DNA of 64,000 nt, taken from NCBI GenBank assembly GCA_023422835.1, contig JAFAGI010000001.1, positions 62,001 through 126,000 of the forward strand, given 5' to 3'. The stretch is from Bacteroidota bacterium (GTDB lineage Bacteria > Bacteroidota > Bacteroidia > Chitinophagales > Chitinophagaceae). Shown piece after piece: positions 9,057-18,262 of the stretch; position 1 is the stretch's first letter, and every line of letters starts with the position of its first letter. The notes beneath the pieces were generated by a model, which was given only the letters and a program-made list of their open reading frames with translations, did no database searches and had not been told where the DNA came from. The position numbers were made by a program, and so were the translations under genes.

Positions 9057-9429
9057 TCTTATATGTTTTGTTTGCCGTAAGGCGGCCGGTTGTCCTATAG
9101 AATTAACCCAGATGTCCGGGGGTTATCTCATGTTCAACTGTTGGTTTTTCAGTTAGTCAAAAAAAATCACCAAAAACGATGAATGATACTATCACCGGGT
9201 GTATGTAAATTTCTATTCTTCATTATTAAAAATAAAAAATCAGGCAGTTATGTCTTACAAAGATAATGATATCTGTTAATGGTGAAATAGTTTCTGTATT
9301 AAATATAAATTATGATTTGTGCCTGGAAGATATGATGTGATTAGCCTGTTTGTTAGGAACACGCGGTAAAATAATATTTATTATTTTTTTTTAAAACCCT
9401 AATTTTATGCTTATAAAAAAACTGTAATC
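9057..9429. other. 373-base intergenic stretch, nothing recognised
   Basis: AT-rich sequence with several runs of A and T and no open frame with coding character on either strand, no clear hairpin with a T-run, and no recognisable promoter. It lies between the divergent small hypothetical gene and the broken DinB gene and may hold the promoters of both. Confidence 0.5.
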
Positions 9430-9928
9430 ATGGAAATCCTAAACGAATTAAAGCATGAGTTGGAATATGAATAAAAAGTGACCCGGAAGTTTTTTGAAAG
9501 ATTCCCCGGATGGGGAAAATGATTATAAGCCACATGAGAAGAGCACCGGACTTCTACCCCTGGCTATCCACATCACTGAAATCTTTAGCTGGCCTAAAGT
9601 GATACTGCAAACCGATAACCTTGATTTCGGTGCAAATGGTTACCAGCCTTTGTCGCTAAACACGAAGGAAGAACTTGTAAATGCACTGGAGGAGAACTAC
9701 CATGCCGGCAAGACGGCTTTGGAAAGCGCAACTACAGAGGCGCTTGACGGCAACTGGTCAATATCTAATGCAGATACTGTGCTTGCAGCATGGTCAAAGC
9801 ATGGCGCTATCCGCCATGCATTAAACCAGATTACGCACCATCGGGCACAATTGGGTATTTATTACAGGCTGCTGAATATACCTCTTCCTGCAAGTTATGG
9901 CCCCAGCGCGGATGAGCAGAGCATTTAA
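9430..9928 (+). pseudogene. Broken DinB-family gene (in-frame stop plus frameshift)
   Basis: The C-terminal 140 residues (frame from about 9497) match the DinB/DUF664-like four-helix bundle: DYKPHEKS (a usual metal His region), AIHITEIFSW, and late HGAIRHALNQITHHRAQLG, where His residues complete the metal site. The missing N-terminus is found upstream in another frame: ATG 9430 gives MEILNELKHELEYE, then TAA at 9472-9474, then KVTRKFFERFP in the same frame, and a one-base shift (near 9509-9513) leads into the main frame. Two separate lesions suggest a decayed gene rather than one read error. A short product from TTG 9494 would lack helix 1. Confidence 0.75.
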
Positions 9929-10713
9929 TGAAGTATTTTTTTTGCCGGCATATCCATATCATCAAATACAAACCTGTTGGAAACGGCTATGGACAGAACG
10001 ATTGTGATCAGCGAAGAAACCAGTATGGTGATCATGATCATGATCTGGTATTTGATGGCAACAGCCGGATCACTGCCGCCAAGTATCTGACCAGTCATCA
10101 TACCCGGTAATGATATAAGCCCCACAACAGAGGTGGTGGCTATGGTAGGATTGAGCGACTTCCGCAAAGCCTCTGCTATAAACGGCCTGAGCGCTTCACC
10201 GCGTGCAGCGCCGTTGGCCAGCGCAAAACGGTACTGTGCCTGTTCCCTGTCAAGACTTTGGTAAAAAGTGTTCAGAGCAATAATGATGTTAGACATACAA
10301 TTTCCGATCAGCATGCCGGTAATGGGAATAAAATACCTGGCATCGAATAAATAGTCGAGCTTTAGCACCACGCCCAGAAAATACATATCAATCGCAAACA
10401 CACTTAACAGCATAGCAGCCAATATCGGCAGTAAAAATAATTTCCGGCTAAGGCCGCTTCTGCTGATGGCCGTAAGGGATGCAATAACAATCATAATTAG
10501 CACCCAACCGATATTTATCCAGTGGCTGTTGAGGTCAAAGATGTACTGAAGATAGAGCCCCACCAGGTACAATTGAATGCTCATGCGTAATACAGCGATC
10601 AGTGTGGAGCGTAGCATGCCTGTTTGATAGTAACGGAATACCAAAATAGGTATAAGCAGTAAAAGATAACCAGTCGCCAGGTCCATCCAGCTTATGTCCT
10701 GAACGCCATTCAT
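9925..10713 (-). CDS. fetB: FetB-like ABC transporter permease (UPF0014)
   Basis: 262 residues with about seven hydrophobic segments, matching the FetB/YbbM family: GMLIGNCMSNIIIALN in the middle and the coupling region LNPTIATTSVVGLISLPGMMTGQILGG before the last helices. In E. coli FetAB helps export iron and protects from oxidative stress; the same role is plausible here. It overlaps its ATPase gene by the ATGA of stop/start (10710-10713), so the two are translated together. Its last four bases overlap the end of the broken DinB gene, which runs the other way. Confidence 0.85.
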   Translation of the reverse strand: MNGVQDISWMDLATGYLLLLIPILVFRYYQTGMLRSTLIAVLRMSIQLYLVGLYLQYIFDLNSHWINIGWVLIMIVIASLTAISRSGLSRKLFLLPILAAMLLSVFAIDMYFLGVVLKLDYLFDARYFIPITGMLIGNCMSNIIIALNTFYQSLDREQAQYRFALANGAARGEALRPFIAEALRKSLNPTIATTSVVGLISLPGMMTGQILGGSDPAVAIKYQIMIMITILVSSLITIVLSIAVSNRFVFDDMDMPAKKILH

Positions 10714-11348
10714 GTGTGTTGTATTTTTTTAAGGTTAATGATGCGGTCCATATTTTCTATCCATAACCTGTCGTGCGATGTGCTCAGGACTGTAAGCTCT
10801 CTGTGTGTAAAAATCAATGCCAGCAAGGCTTTTACAGATTCGGCATCCAGTGCAGATGTAGGCTCATCCAACAACAAAACAGGTTTTTTCAACAGCAGCA
10901 TAGAAGCTAACAATATGCGTTGTTTCTGTCCGCCTGAAATTTCATTGGTATTCTTTTTCAGGATACCGGTAGGAAGCAATAGGGCCTGCAACGTACTATT
11001 CATCTCGCTTTCAGCGGGTATAAGCTGCTGGTTGGCTGTGTAGGTAAATGGCAGGTAAGCAAGCTGCTTGTTGCTTTTTACATTAAAGGATATATCCTGA
11101 GGCAGCCATGCAATCTGCTTCCTTATTTCGCGTATATGCTCCGCATCAACGGTGTGGCCGTTTACTGATATTTTTCCCGAAGCAGGTTTTACAAACCCCA
11201 TGATTGCATGCAGTAAGGTAGATTTGCCGGCTCCCGACGGCCCGGCCAGCACTGCTTTCTCACCTTTGGCTATGTCCATGGAAAAATCTTTAAACACCGT
11301 TTCTTTTCCATAGCTTACAGACACAGCATCAAATACAATCATGAACAC
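10710..11348 (-). CDS. fetA: FetA-like ABC transporter ATP-binding protein
   Basis: 212 residues. Walker A GPSGAGKST (36-44), Q-loop region LPQDISF, ABC signature ISGGQKQR, Walker B VLLLDEPTSALD and a switch His in STSHDR are all present, so it should be an active ATPase. It pairs with the UPF0014 permease immediately downstream, overlapping by four bases, making a two-gene exporter operon (probable metal, likely iron, export). The start may be at the second ATG (11342), since the first two codons add little. Confidence 0.87.
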   Translation of the reverse strand: MFMIVFDAVSVSYGKETVFKDFSMDIAKGEKAVLAGPSGAGKSTLLHAIMGFVKPASGKISVNGHTVDAEHIREIRKQIAWLPQDISFNVKSNKQLAYLPFTYTANQQLIPAESEMNSTLQALLLPTGILKKNTNEISGGQKQRILLASMLLLKKPVLLLDEPTSALDAESVKALLALIFTHRELTVLSTSHDRLWIENMDRIINLKKIQHT

Positions 11349-11381
11349 ATCAATTTAATTCCCGCATTTTTCAGTTCTGCT

Positions 11382-11600
11382 TTAACTTTTTGGTGGTAGC
11401 GCAAAGGCTTTTGCATCATGCTCAAAATGCCCTTTATGAGAGCCATCACAGAAGGGTTTGTTTTGCGATTTGCCGCAACGGCAAAGCGACACAACAGTTC
11501 TGCCACCCAGGTCATACAGGTTTCCTTCTTTGTCCACGATTTCAAAGTCTCCTTCTACGCGAATCGAGCCGTTGCTCAAAACAGTAATTTTAGTTGCCAT
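11382..11600 (-). CDS. CDGSH iron-sulfur domain protein
   Basis: 72 residues with one CDGSH motif, CRCGKSQNKPFCDGSH, giving the 3-Cys/1-His ligand set for a redox-active [2Fe-2S] cluster. A beta-rich N-terminal part (IRVEGDFEIVDKEG) precedes it, as in bacterial single-CDGSH proteins. It is likely soluble. It lies 33 bases upstream of the FetAB genes on the same strand and 9 bases downstream of the Gfo/Idh gene, so it may share their transcript; an iron-related link with the exporter is possible but only suggested by position. Confidence 0.88.
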   Translation of the reverse strand: MATKITVLSNGSIRVEGDFEIVDKEGNLYDLGGRTVVSLCRCGKSQNKPFCDGSHKGHFEHDAKAFALPPKS

Positions 11601-11609
11601 TGGTTTTTT

Positions 11610-12659
11610 TTATATGGTAATGAGTTTTTGTTCTTTATTGCTCTGCAATGCCGCATCAATGATGCGCATGGTTAAAACGGCATCCGCTGCCGGAACCGGG
11701 TTGGGGGCGCCGTTTACTATGGCATTGTAGACATCTTCGTAATAGTTCATATAATTTCCCGGGATAGTTCTGCCGGCGCGACGTACTGTTTCGCCATTTA
11801 TCGTAGCATGCAACATGTTGTCGGTTTCCCGCGGTGTTTCTATCCACTGGTCCAGCGAAGGTATAACATCTTTGAGTAATTGCTGTTCCTGTAGGTCTGA
11901 ACGGTGTTGAAGGAAGCTTCCTTTTTCACCATGCAAAATATATGAATAATATGTCTCCCGGGCAAATACGGTACCCTTGATACGTACGCGCAGTGGCTTG
12001 GAATAATAAAGCAGCAATTCAAAATAATCGTTGGCTTCCACATCTTTTCTCATGGCAAATACATCTGCAAATACCGCTTGCGGAAAACCAAAAAGCTGGA
12101 TAGCCTGGTCTATGAGATGTGAACCAAGATCGTGCAGGCCCCCTGCGCCTGGTAATGTACCTTCCTTATGCGCTTTGCCTGAATGACTGGGACGGTAACG
12201 GTCGAAGCGGAGCTCGGCTTCTTTTAAATCACCTAAAAGCTGCTGATCAACAATTTCCTTCAGTGCCAGAAAATCGCCGTCGTATCGACGGTTTTGATAA
12301 ACACTCAGGAACAAACTTTTTTCAGCAGCCAGTGCGCCAAGTGCGGATGCTTCTTCCGCATTGACGGTGAAAGGTTTTTCAACAATTACTTTTTTACCGG
12401 CGTTCAGGGCGGCCTTTGCGTATTCGAAATGTGTTTGTACAGGCGTGTTCACAACTACCAGTTCAATATCATCATCACATAGCATCTCCTCAAACGAACG
12501 GTACAACTGTGATTTCGGATACTTCTCCCGCGATTCATTTTTATGCCTTTCTACAATCGCTGTTAACTGATAGTGTGGATTGGCCTCAATGAAAGGGGCA
12601 TGGAAAAGTTTACCACTCATACCATAAGACGCAATGCCCGTATTGATTACTCTGCTCAT
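11610..12659 (-). CDS. Gfo/Idh/MocA-family oxidoreductase
   Basis: 349 residues. N-terminal Rossmann domain (MSRVINTGIASYGMSGKLFHAP, about 1-120) with the conserved EKPF motif near residue 93, where the Lys is catalytic, and a C-terminal alpha/beta domain with GGLHDLGSHLIDQ, carrying the usual His pair. The N-terminal signature GMSGKLFHAPF places it with the YdgJ/scyllo-inositol-dehydrogenase-like subgroup. It would oxidise or reduce a sugar or cyclitol with NAD(P); the substrate is not evident. It is the first gene of a same-strand run (oxidoreductase, CDGSH, FetA, FetB). Confidence 0.87.
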   Translation of the reverse strand: MSRVINTGIASYGMSGKLFHAPFIEANPHYQLTAIVERHKNESREKYPKSQLYRSFEEMLCDDDIELVVVNTPVQTHFEYAKAALNAGKKVIVEKPFTVNAEEASALGALAAEKSLFLSVYQNRRYDGDFLALKEIVDQQLLGDLKEAELRFDRYRPSHSGKAHKEGTLPGAGGLHDLGSHLIDQAIQLFGFPQAVFADVFAMRKDVEANDYFELLLYYSKPLRVRIKGTVFARETYYSYILHGEKGSFLQHRSDLQEQQLLKDVIPSLDQWIETPRETDNMLHATINGETVRRAGRTIPGNYMNYYEDVYNAIVNGAPNPVPAADAVLTMRIIDAALQSNKEQKLITI

Positions 12660-12727
12660 AGCTATTTTTTGAGCGATAAAGATAGAAAATTAACGGCTGA
12701 TGCGCGCGTGTTGAGGTAAGGAGATAA

Positions 12728-13020
12728 GTAAAATTAAAAATTACAAATACTAACTTCTCTGCCTATGTAAAAGACAATAAATATGTGACTACAACGGTTG
12801 GCGGTACTATGGAAGAATTGAAAGCAAATTTATGAGCTGCTGTAAATTCATACTTTGAAATGAACAATGAACCGGCAGTTAGAATTGATAATATAATTAT
12901 TTGAATAGATCTGCCACCGTTTTTTTGATTTCTATAAGGAAATTGAATTTGCGTGATTAGCGCGTTTAGTTTATTTTCCTGTATTGACTTACAAAATAAG
13001 TAACAGGAAATATCATATAA
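12728..13020 (+). pseudogene. Relic of a HicB/XRE-type antitoxin gene
   Basis: Reading the plus strand gives TNFSAYVKDNKYVTTTVG, then MEELKANL-stop-AAVNSYFEMNNEP, and, after a stop and a frame change, DFYKEIEFA-stop-LARLVYFPVLTYKISNRK. This follows the order of Bacteroidota HicB-like antitoxins: a small N-terminal beta/alpha domain (FSAY...GxTxEELKxN...AV) then a helix-turn-helix (FFxFYKEI.....LAxxxGxxxxLLxQYIxGxK). At least three stops and one frameshift are present and no start codon remains. No toxin partner is seen nearby. The family call is by pattern memory and should be checked by search. Confidence 0.5.
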
Positions 13021-13075
13021 TTTGATCATCCAATCCTATGAAAGGTAGTCAGGCTCAGCGCTTTCCTCTTATCAA

Positions 13076-13100
13076 ACTGCCGGCTCACACCGGCAGTTTT
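13076..13100. terminator. Terminator downstream of the EF-G-like gene
   Basis: Perfect 8-bp stem ACTGCCGG / CCGGCAGT with a 6-base loop. The plus side is followed by TTTTAT and the minus side by TTTGAT. It lies 13 bases beyond the EF-G-like stop codon (minus strand). Confidence 0.7.
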
Positions 13101-13112
13101 ATAATTAAAGTA

Positions 13113-15236
13113 TTAAGCTTCCTGCAATTCCTGTTTGTGTTTTTTCATGATTTCTTCCTGTACGTTGGACGCTACAGGTGTGAAGCCATCAAACCTGGAA
13201 GTGAAAGTGGCTCTGCCCTGCGTAAGCGAGCGCAGGCTGCTGGAAAAACCTATAAGGTTGGCTTGCGGCACTTTGGCTGTGATCTTTTGGTATTTACCCA
13301 GCGCATCCATTCCCATGATTATGCCTTTGCGGGTTTGCAACTCACTCATTACATCGCCTGATAAAGCTTCTGGAACTGTAATCTCAAGCTGGTCTACAGG
13401 CTCCATGAGTTTGGGCTGTGCATCTAAAATGCCATCGCTGAAAGCGCGTGCTCCTGCTATTTTAAAGGAAATATCATTGGAGTCTACGGGGTGCATTTTA
13501 CCGTCGTACAACATTACCCGCACATCACGCACATAGGATCCGCTGATAGGCCCGTTGGCCATAGATTCCATTATACCTTTCAGCACAGAAGGCACATACC
13601 GTGCATCAATTACTCCGCCCACGATACAATTGTAAAATACCAGCTTTCCGCCCCACTCCAGGTCAATCTCTTCCTTGCCTCGCAGGCTGAAACCTTCGGG
13701 CTCAGGCATACCTTCATAATAAGGTTCTACCTTCATGTGTACTTCTGCGAACTGCCCGGCGCCGCCTGACTGTTTTTTATGCCGGTAAGAAGTATTAGCT
13801 GACTTCTGGATAGTTTCCCGGTAGGCAACTTTCAGATCTTCGAACCGTACTTCCATGCCGTACTCTTTCAGCAGGTATTCAAATACGGACAAATGCAGGT
13901 CGCCTTGGCAAGCAAGCACCCACTGATTTAATTCCTTAGAGAAGGATACTTCAAATGTAGGATCCTGGGAAGTAATCTTTCGCATTACCTCGCTAAGCTT
14001 ATCTTCCACGGCTTTGTTTGCAGCGTAAATTGCCTTTTTCATTTTGGCTTGCGGATAATCCATTGGTATGATCTGTACATCAAAATCCGGTGTGTGCAGC
14101 GTGGTATTGGTTTCCACCTCGCGCAGCTTGATGACAGCGCCTATATCGCCAGCCACCAGTTGATCTACATTGTTTCGTTTGGCGCCGTCTATGATGAATA
14201 AGTTATTGATATTTTCTTCCTTGCGTGTATTAAAATCCGTAACGGTAATGCCTGCTTTTAACTTGCCCGTTATGATCTTTACAAAATTTATCTTCCCGAG
14301 ATTGGGTTCATACTGCGTTTTAAACACATAGGCAGATACAGGTAAAGATTCGTCGTAGCTGATTTCTTTTCCGTTAGCTGTTGAGAACGGTGGCTTATCA
14401 ACTGCAGATGGCGCCACATTGTCTATAAAACCCATCAGGCGGCCACTGCCCATATTCTTCTCGGCAGACAGGCAGAATACGGGATAGAAAGAGTTGTTCA
14501 TCATGCCTATCTTAATACCCTGTTTCAGTTCGTCTTCTGTAAGCGTACCTTTATCAAAGAAAACTTCCATCAGTGTTTCTTCATTCTCGGCAGCTTTTTC
14601 TACCAGCTCATTTAAAAGTGTGTTTACTTTTTCCTGCTCCTCTTCTGGTATCGATTTTTTATCCGGTTTGCCTCCTTCGTCTTTAAACACATACATTTTC
14701 ATGGTAAGCACATCTATGATCGCGCGGCTTCCCTGGTACATAATGGGGTATTGTATTTGCACCACATTACTTCCATATGATTCTTTGATACTCTGTAAGG
14801 CTCTGTCGTAATCGGCCAGTTCGTGGTCTACCTGGTTGATGGCAAAAATCGTAGGCTTGCGATAGCGGTTGATGTAGTTCCAGATCACCTCTGTACCTGA
14901 CTCTACGCCATGTTGGGCGCTTACTAACATTACGATGGTGTCTGCAGCCTTTACGCCGGCAATGATCTCACCTATGAAATCGTCCAGGCCGGGCGTATCG
15001 AAAATATTGATCTTATAATTTCTCCATTCGGTATGCAAAGGTGTGGTAAAGATGCTCATTTGCTTTTCCTTTTCTATCTTATGATAGTCGGATACAGTAT
15101 TGCCCTCCCCGGTACTACCTCTGCGGTTTATAAGTCCTGCTTCAAAAAGCATACATTCTGTGAGCGTTGTTTTACCAACGCCATGCGCCCCCACGAATGC
15201 CACATTTTTAATGTGTTTCTGATCAAAGTTCTGCAT
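13113..15236 (-). CDS. Elongation factor G-like GTPase (second type)
   Basis: 707 residues with EF-G domain order: GTPase (1-270), domain II beta barrel, domains III-V. The G1 loop is GAHGVGKTT (16-24) instead of the AHIDAGKTT of housekeeping EF-G, G3 is DTPG (80-83) and G4 is NQVD (134-137). Domain IV has SYRHKKQSGGAGQFAEV near 485, close to the canonical ribosome-contacting loop. This is therefore the paralogous EF-G-like (FusA2-type) group rather than the main factor, which normally sits with ribosomal genes. In Bacteroides a second EF-G supports slow translation under starvation; whether this protein is its counterpart is not shown. It has its own terminator and no operon partner. Confidence 0.88.
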   Translation of the reverse strand: MQNFDQKHIKNVAFVGAHGVGKTTLTECMLFEAGLINRRGSTGEGNTVSDYHKIEKEKQMSIFTTPLHTEWRNYKINIFDTPGLDDFIGEIIAGVKAADTIVMLVSAQHGVESGTEVIWNYINRYRKPTIFAINQVDHELADYDRALQSIKESYGSNVVQIQYPIMYQGSRAIIDVLTMKMYVFKDEGGKPDKKSIPEEEQEKVNTLLNELVEKAAENEETLMEVFFDKGTLTEDELKQGIKIGMMNNSFYPVFCLSAEKNMGSGRLMGFIDNVAPSAVDKPPFSTANGKEISYDESLPVSAYVFKTQYEPNLGKINFVKIITGKLKAGITVTDFNTRKEENINNLFIIDGAKRNNVDQLVAGDIGAVIKLREVETNTTLHTPDFDVQIIPMDYPQAKMKKAIYAANKAVEDKLSEVMRKITSQDPTFEVSFSKELNQWVLACQGDLHLSVFEYLLKEYGMEVRFEDLKVAYRETIQKSANTSYRHKKQSGGAGQFAEVHMKVEPYYEGMPEPEGFSLRGKEEIDLEWGGKLVFYNCIVGGVIDARYVPSVLKGIMESMANGPISGSYVRDVRVMLYDGKMHPVDSNDISFKIAGARAFSDGILDAQPKLMEPVDQLEITVPEALSGDVMSELQTRKGIIMGMDALGKYQKITAKVPQANLIGFSSSLRSLTQGRATFTSRFDGFTPVASNVQEEIMKKHKQELQEA

Positions 15237-15394
15237 ATGAAAATGTTTTTAAATGAAAAAAATAAAGTGATATAAAGTTAATAACAAATCAATGTAAGTT
15301 TTATGTTTTATATCATGTTTTTATGTAATAGAAATTGGATTGACATTTAAAATGATTTATTAATTTTTATAAATCAGTTCATCAACATTTTATT

Positions 15395-15920
15395 GCTTCA
15401 ACGCTTAGCGAGCTACCGGCGGGGAGTGAAATACTTTCTACTGAAGATATAGCAAATACGGTAACAAGGAAAAAAAGAAAATTACCCCTGTACAATGTAG
15501 ATACATTCACCAATGGAATATATTATAGTTATGAAACATTCAAACATCAACAACCCGACTATACTAATTTTGAACTGAAATATGCTGGCGACATGCCTAT
15601 CCGCATTTGAGATAAAACGACGAACAAAAAAATAACAATACCAATAATATATGTGCTATTGTTGACAATAACCGTATCTTCTTAAACACAGTTAAAGGTT
15701 CGTACCGGCATCGAAAGTAAATGATGACATTGTGTTTAAAGGATATGTAAATGTAAATGCTGATCAGAAAGATGCGCTTGTAACCAGCATAATGTTCGGA
15801 GCCATTGGGGCCATAAAAGCCTCTTCTAATAATGTAGAATTGCAAGATCTTATGCTTGACTACAATACCGGAAAATTTATCAGCGCAAAAATTAAATCAT
15901 ATCCATTGCTACAAAATAAA
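15395..15920 (+). pseudogene. Decayed gene of unknown family
   Basis: Two coding-like stretches lie in different frames of the plus strand. The first (15395-15610) contains TEDIANTVTRKKRKLPLYNV and YYSYETFKHQQPDYTNFELK and ends at TGA 15608-15610. The second (15699 to about 15920) contains VNDDIVFKGYVNVNADQKDA and ASSNNVELQDLMLDYNTGKF. Between them a third frame yields ICAIVDNNRIFLNTVKGSY. Codon use and amino-acid composition look real in each piece, but no start codon, an in-frame stop and at least two frame changes show decay. The product family is not recognised. It ends at the phosphomutase terminator. Confidence 0.55.
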
Positions 15921-15949
15921 ATAGCCGCAACCCGGAAGATGCGGCTATT
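15911..15949 (-). terminator. Terminator of the phosphohexomutase gene
   Basis: Perfect 10-bp stem (AATAGCCGCA 15920-15929 / TGCGGCTATT 15940-15949) with a 10-base loop, followed on the minus strand by TTATTTTG. It lies 20 bases past the mutase stop. Confidence 0.85.
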
Positions 15950-15969
15950 CTGTCTACCACTGTATATAA

Positions 15970-17697
15970 CTATTTCAGGTTCATATCCTCGATTATGGTG
16001 TCTATCTTCCTGTTAAGCTCAGCATGCTTTTCATCAAACTGTTCCTTTGAAGGAAGCGTTGTTTTTACACTGAAATAAAATTTTATCTTCGGCTCGGTTC
16101 CTGAAGGGCGGGCAGAGATCTTTGCCCCGTCTTCCGTGATAAACTGCAGTACATTACTCTTTGGCAACTCTATTTTCCAGCTTTCGCCCGTAGCCGGGTT
16201 CCTGCCCTCGCCTCTTTCATAATCCAGCAACTGCACTACCTTAGAGCCTGCAATTTCCGCAGGCGGATTGTTGCGGTAAGATTCCATCATGTCTGCGATT
16301 TGTTTCTGGCCGTCAAGCCCTTTTTTGGTAAGGCTTATCAGTTTCTCATAATAAAAACCGTACTGCACATACAGGTCTATGAGTTTATCGTACAACGAAT
16401 TTCCTTTGTCTTTTTCTACGGCTGCCATTTCGCAGAGGAACGCAACGGCAGACACAGCATCCTTATCCCTGATCTGGTCGCCTATCATTAAGCCAAAGCT
16501 TTCCTCACCACCAATGATGTAATGTTCTTTGCCCTCCTTTTCCTTGATCATAGAAGCTATCCATTTAAAGCCTGTAAGTACGTTGTAACACGCTACATCA
16601 TTAGCTTTGGCGATATCGTCTATCATGTTTGTAGTAACAATGGTTTTAATTACCATATCATTTAAGCGGGCTATACCCTTTGCTTTACGCGCTTCTATCA
16701 TGTAGGCACAGGCAAGCACAGCAGTTTGATTACCGTTCATTAAAACCCATTCGCCTTTGTGATTTTTAATGGCAATTCCTACCCTGTCTGCATCCGGGTC
16801 GGTACCCAGCAAAATATCGGCATCCATTTCCCTGGCCTTTTGCAAACCAATGCTCATGGCTTCGGCCTCTTCAGGGTTCGGGTAAACTACAGTAGGGAAA
16901 TTACCATCTGGCACAGACTGCTCTTCCACAATAGTTACATTCCTGAAGCCAAATGCTTCCAATGCTCTTGGCACCAGCGTGATGCCGCTGCCGTGGATTG
17001 GTGTATAAACAATTGTAAGATCTTTTTGCTTTTCGATTATTTCAGGATATACACTTAGGCTTTTGAGCATATTGATGTATGCATCGTCTAAGTCTTTTCC
17101 TATCAGCGAGATGTTTGCTTCTCCCCCGCTCCATTTAACATCATCGGTAGACTGTATTTGCTCTACTTCCTTGATCACGTTCACGTCATGAGGGCCTACA
17201 AGCTGTGCGCCGTCGTCCCAGTAAGCTTTATAACCATTGTATTCTTTAGGATTATGAGATGCAGTACAAACTACGCCTGCCTGGCATTCGAGATGGCGGA
17301 TAGCGAAAGACAATTCCGGCGTTGGCCTTAAATCTTCAAATAAAAAAACCTTGATGCCGTTGGCTGCGAAAACATTGGCCGTAGTCTCGGCAAAGAAACG
17401 GCTGTTGTTCCTGCAATCGTGTGCTATAGCCACTTTGACTTCCTTATCGCCATAAGTTTTCCTGAGGTAATTAGCAAATCCCTGGGTAGCCATACCTACC
17501 GTATATTTATTCATACGGTTGGTGCCGGGGCCCATGATGCCTCTCAATCCGCCGGTACCAAACTCAAGGTTTTTGTAAAAAGCTTCTGTCAGTGCATTTG
17601 TGTCTTCCTGCTGCAGCCGAAGTATTTCATCTTTGGTTTCACGGTCAAAATTGCCATTCAGCCAATTGTCTACCCTGGTTTGTATTTGTGCATCCAT
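15970..17697 (-). CDS. Phosphoglucomutase/phosphomannomutase
   Basis: 575 residues, alpha-D-phosphohexomutase family. The phosphoserine loop is TASHNPKEYNG (Ser147), the metal loop DPDADR lies near 300, the sugar-binding loop GGEESFG near 390, and the phosphate-binding loop RPSGTEPK near 530. The N-terminal GTGGLRGIMGPGTNRMN is typical of the larger PgmB-like/phospho-sugar mutases of Bacteroidota. It would interconvert hexose 1- and 6-phosphates, feeding glycogen, polysaccharide and LPS sugar synthesis. A phosphoribosyltransferase gene lies 37 bases upstream on the same strand. Confidence 0.92.
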   Translation of the reverse strand: MDAQIQTRVDNWLNGNFDRETKDEILRLQQEDTNALTEAFYKNLEFGTGGLRGIMGPGTNRMNKYTVGMATQGFANYLRKTYGDKEVKVAIAHDCRNNSRFFAETTANVFAANGIKVFLFEDLRPTPELSFAIRHLECQAGVVCTASHNPKEYNGYKAYWDDGAQLVGPHDVNVIKEVEQIQSTDDVKWSGGEANISLIGKDLDDAYINMLKSLSVYPEIIEKQKDLTIVYTPIHGSGITLVPRALEAFGFRNVTIVEEQSVPDGNFPTVVYPNPEEAEAMSIGLQKAREMDADILLGTDPDADRVGIAIKNHKGEWVLMNGNQTAVLACAYMIEARKAKGIARLNDMVIKTIVTTNMIDDIAKANDVACYNVLTGFKWIASMIKEKEGKEHYIIGGEESFGLMIGDQIRDKDAVSAVAFLCEMAAVEKDKGNSLYDKLIDLYVQYGFYYEKLISLTKKGLDGQKQIADMMESYRNNPPAEIAGSKVVQLLDYERGEGRNPATGESWKIELPKSNVLQFITEDGAKISARPSGTEPKIKFYFSVKTTLPSKEQFDEKHAELNRKIDTIIEDMNLK

Positions 17698-17734
17698 GTG
17701 TAAATATTTTAGATTTTTTTAGTTTGATTGAATC

Positions 17735-18241
17735 TTATAACCTGTCTACATAAGCCCCTGTAACCTCTTGGCCTTCTATCACTACCACAATATTTTCATT
17801 ACCCGGTGTTGCTACAGACATGCCTACATAGTCCGGCTTTACCGGAAAATGCCTGTGCATTCTTTCAATGACCACCAATGTCTGTATGCGCTTGGGAATG
17901 AATGACAGCAAGGGTTTCACGGCATACAACAAAGTTCTTCCTGAATTGGTCACGTCGTCTACCACAATGATATTTTTGTCCGTAGCATCTATTTCTTTAC
18001 TGAAAGTAACTTCTTTTGGCGCACGCTTATTTAGCTGTACTGTCAGTATTTCTATTGTTCCGGAAATATATTTTTGTAAATAAGCATGTAATTTTTCTGC
18101 AATGATGGTGCCTGCATGGGCTACTCCGATCAACACCACAGGAGCATTATCACCTTTAAGTCTTTCCGCGATCTGCAGGGCCATGCGCTCCAACTTATGA
18201 TTGGCTTCCTCGCGGCTGAGAATAAAATTTTCCTTGATCAT
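17735..18241 (-). CDS. Phosphoribosyltransferase (PyrR/Hpt-like)
   Basis: 168 residues, type I phosphoribosyltransferase fold. The PRPP-binding motif is IIVVDDVTNSGRT (91-103) and the N-terminal half has the pyrophosphate loop GVAHAGTI (39-46). Size and sequence fit the PyrR-like group, which binds PRPP and uracil; hypoxanthine or other base specificity cannot be excluded. It is the upstream gene of a probable two-gene unit with the phosphohexomutase. A -7 type box lies 22 bases upstream. Confidence 0.85.
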   Translation of the reverse strand: MIKENFILSREEANHKLERMALQIAERLKGDNAPVVLIGVAHAGTIIAEKLHAYLQKYISGTIEILTVQLNKRAPKEVTFSKEIDATDKNIIVVDDVTNSGRTLLYAVKPLLSFIPKRIQTLVVIERMHRHFPVKPDYVGMSVATPGNENIVVVIEGQEVTGAYVDRL

Positions 18242-18262
18242 CTATCCTTTTTTAATACAGAA

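Noticed and set aside
12763..13029. 88-codon open frame on the minus strand
   Set aside because: Composition is not protein-like and it lies antisense to a better-supported plus-strand antitoxin relic.
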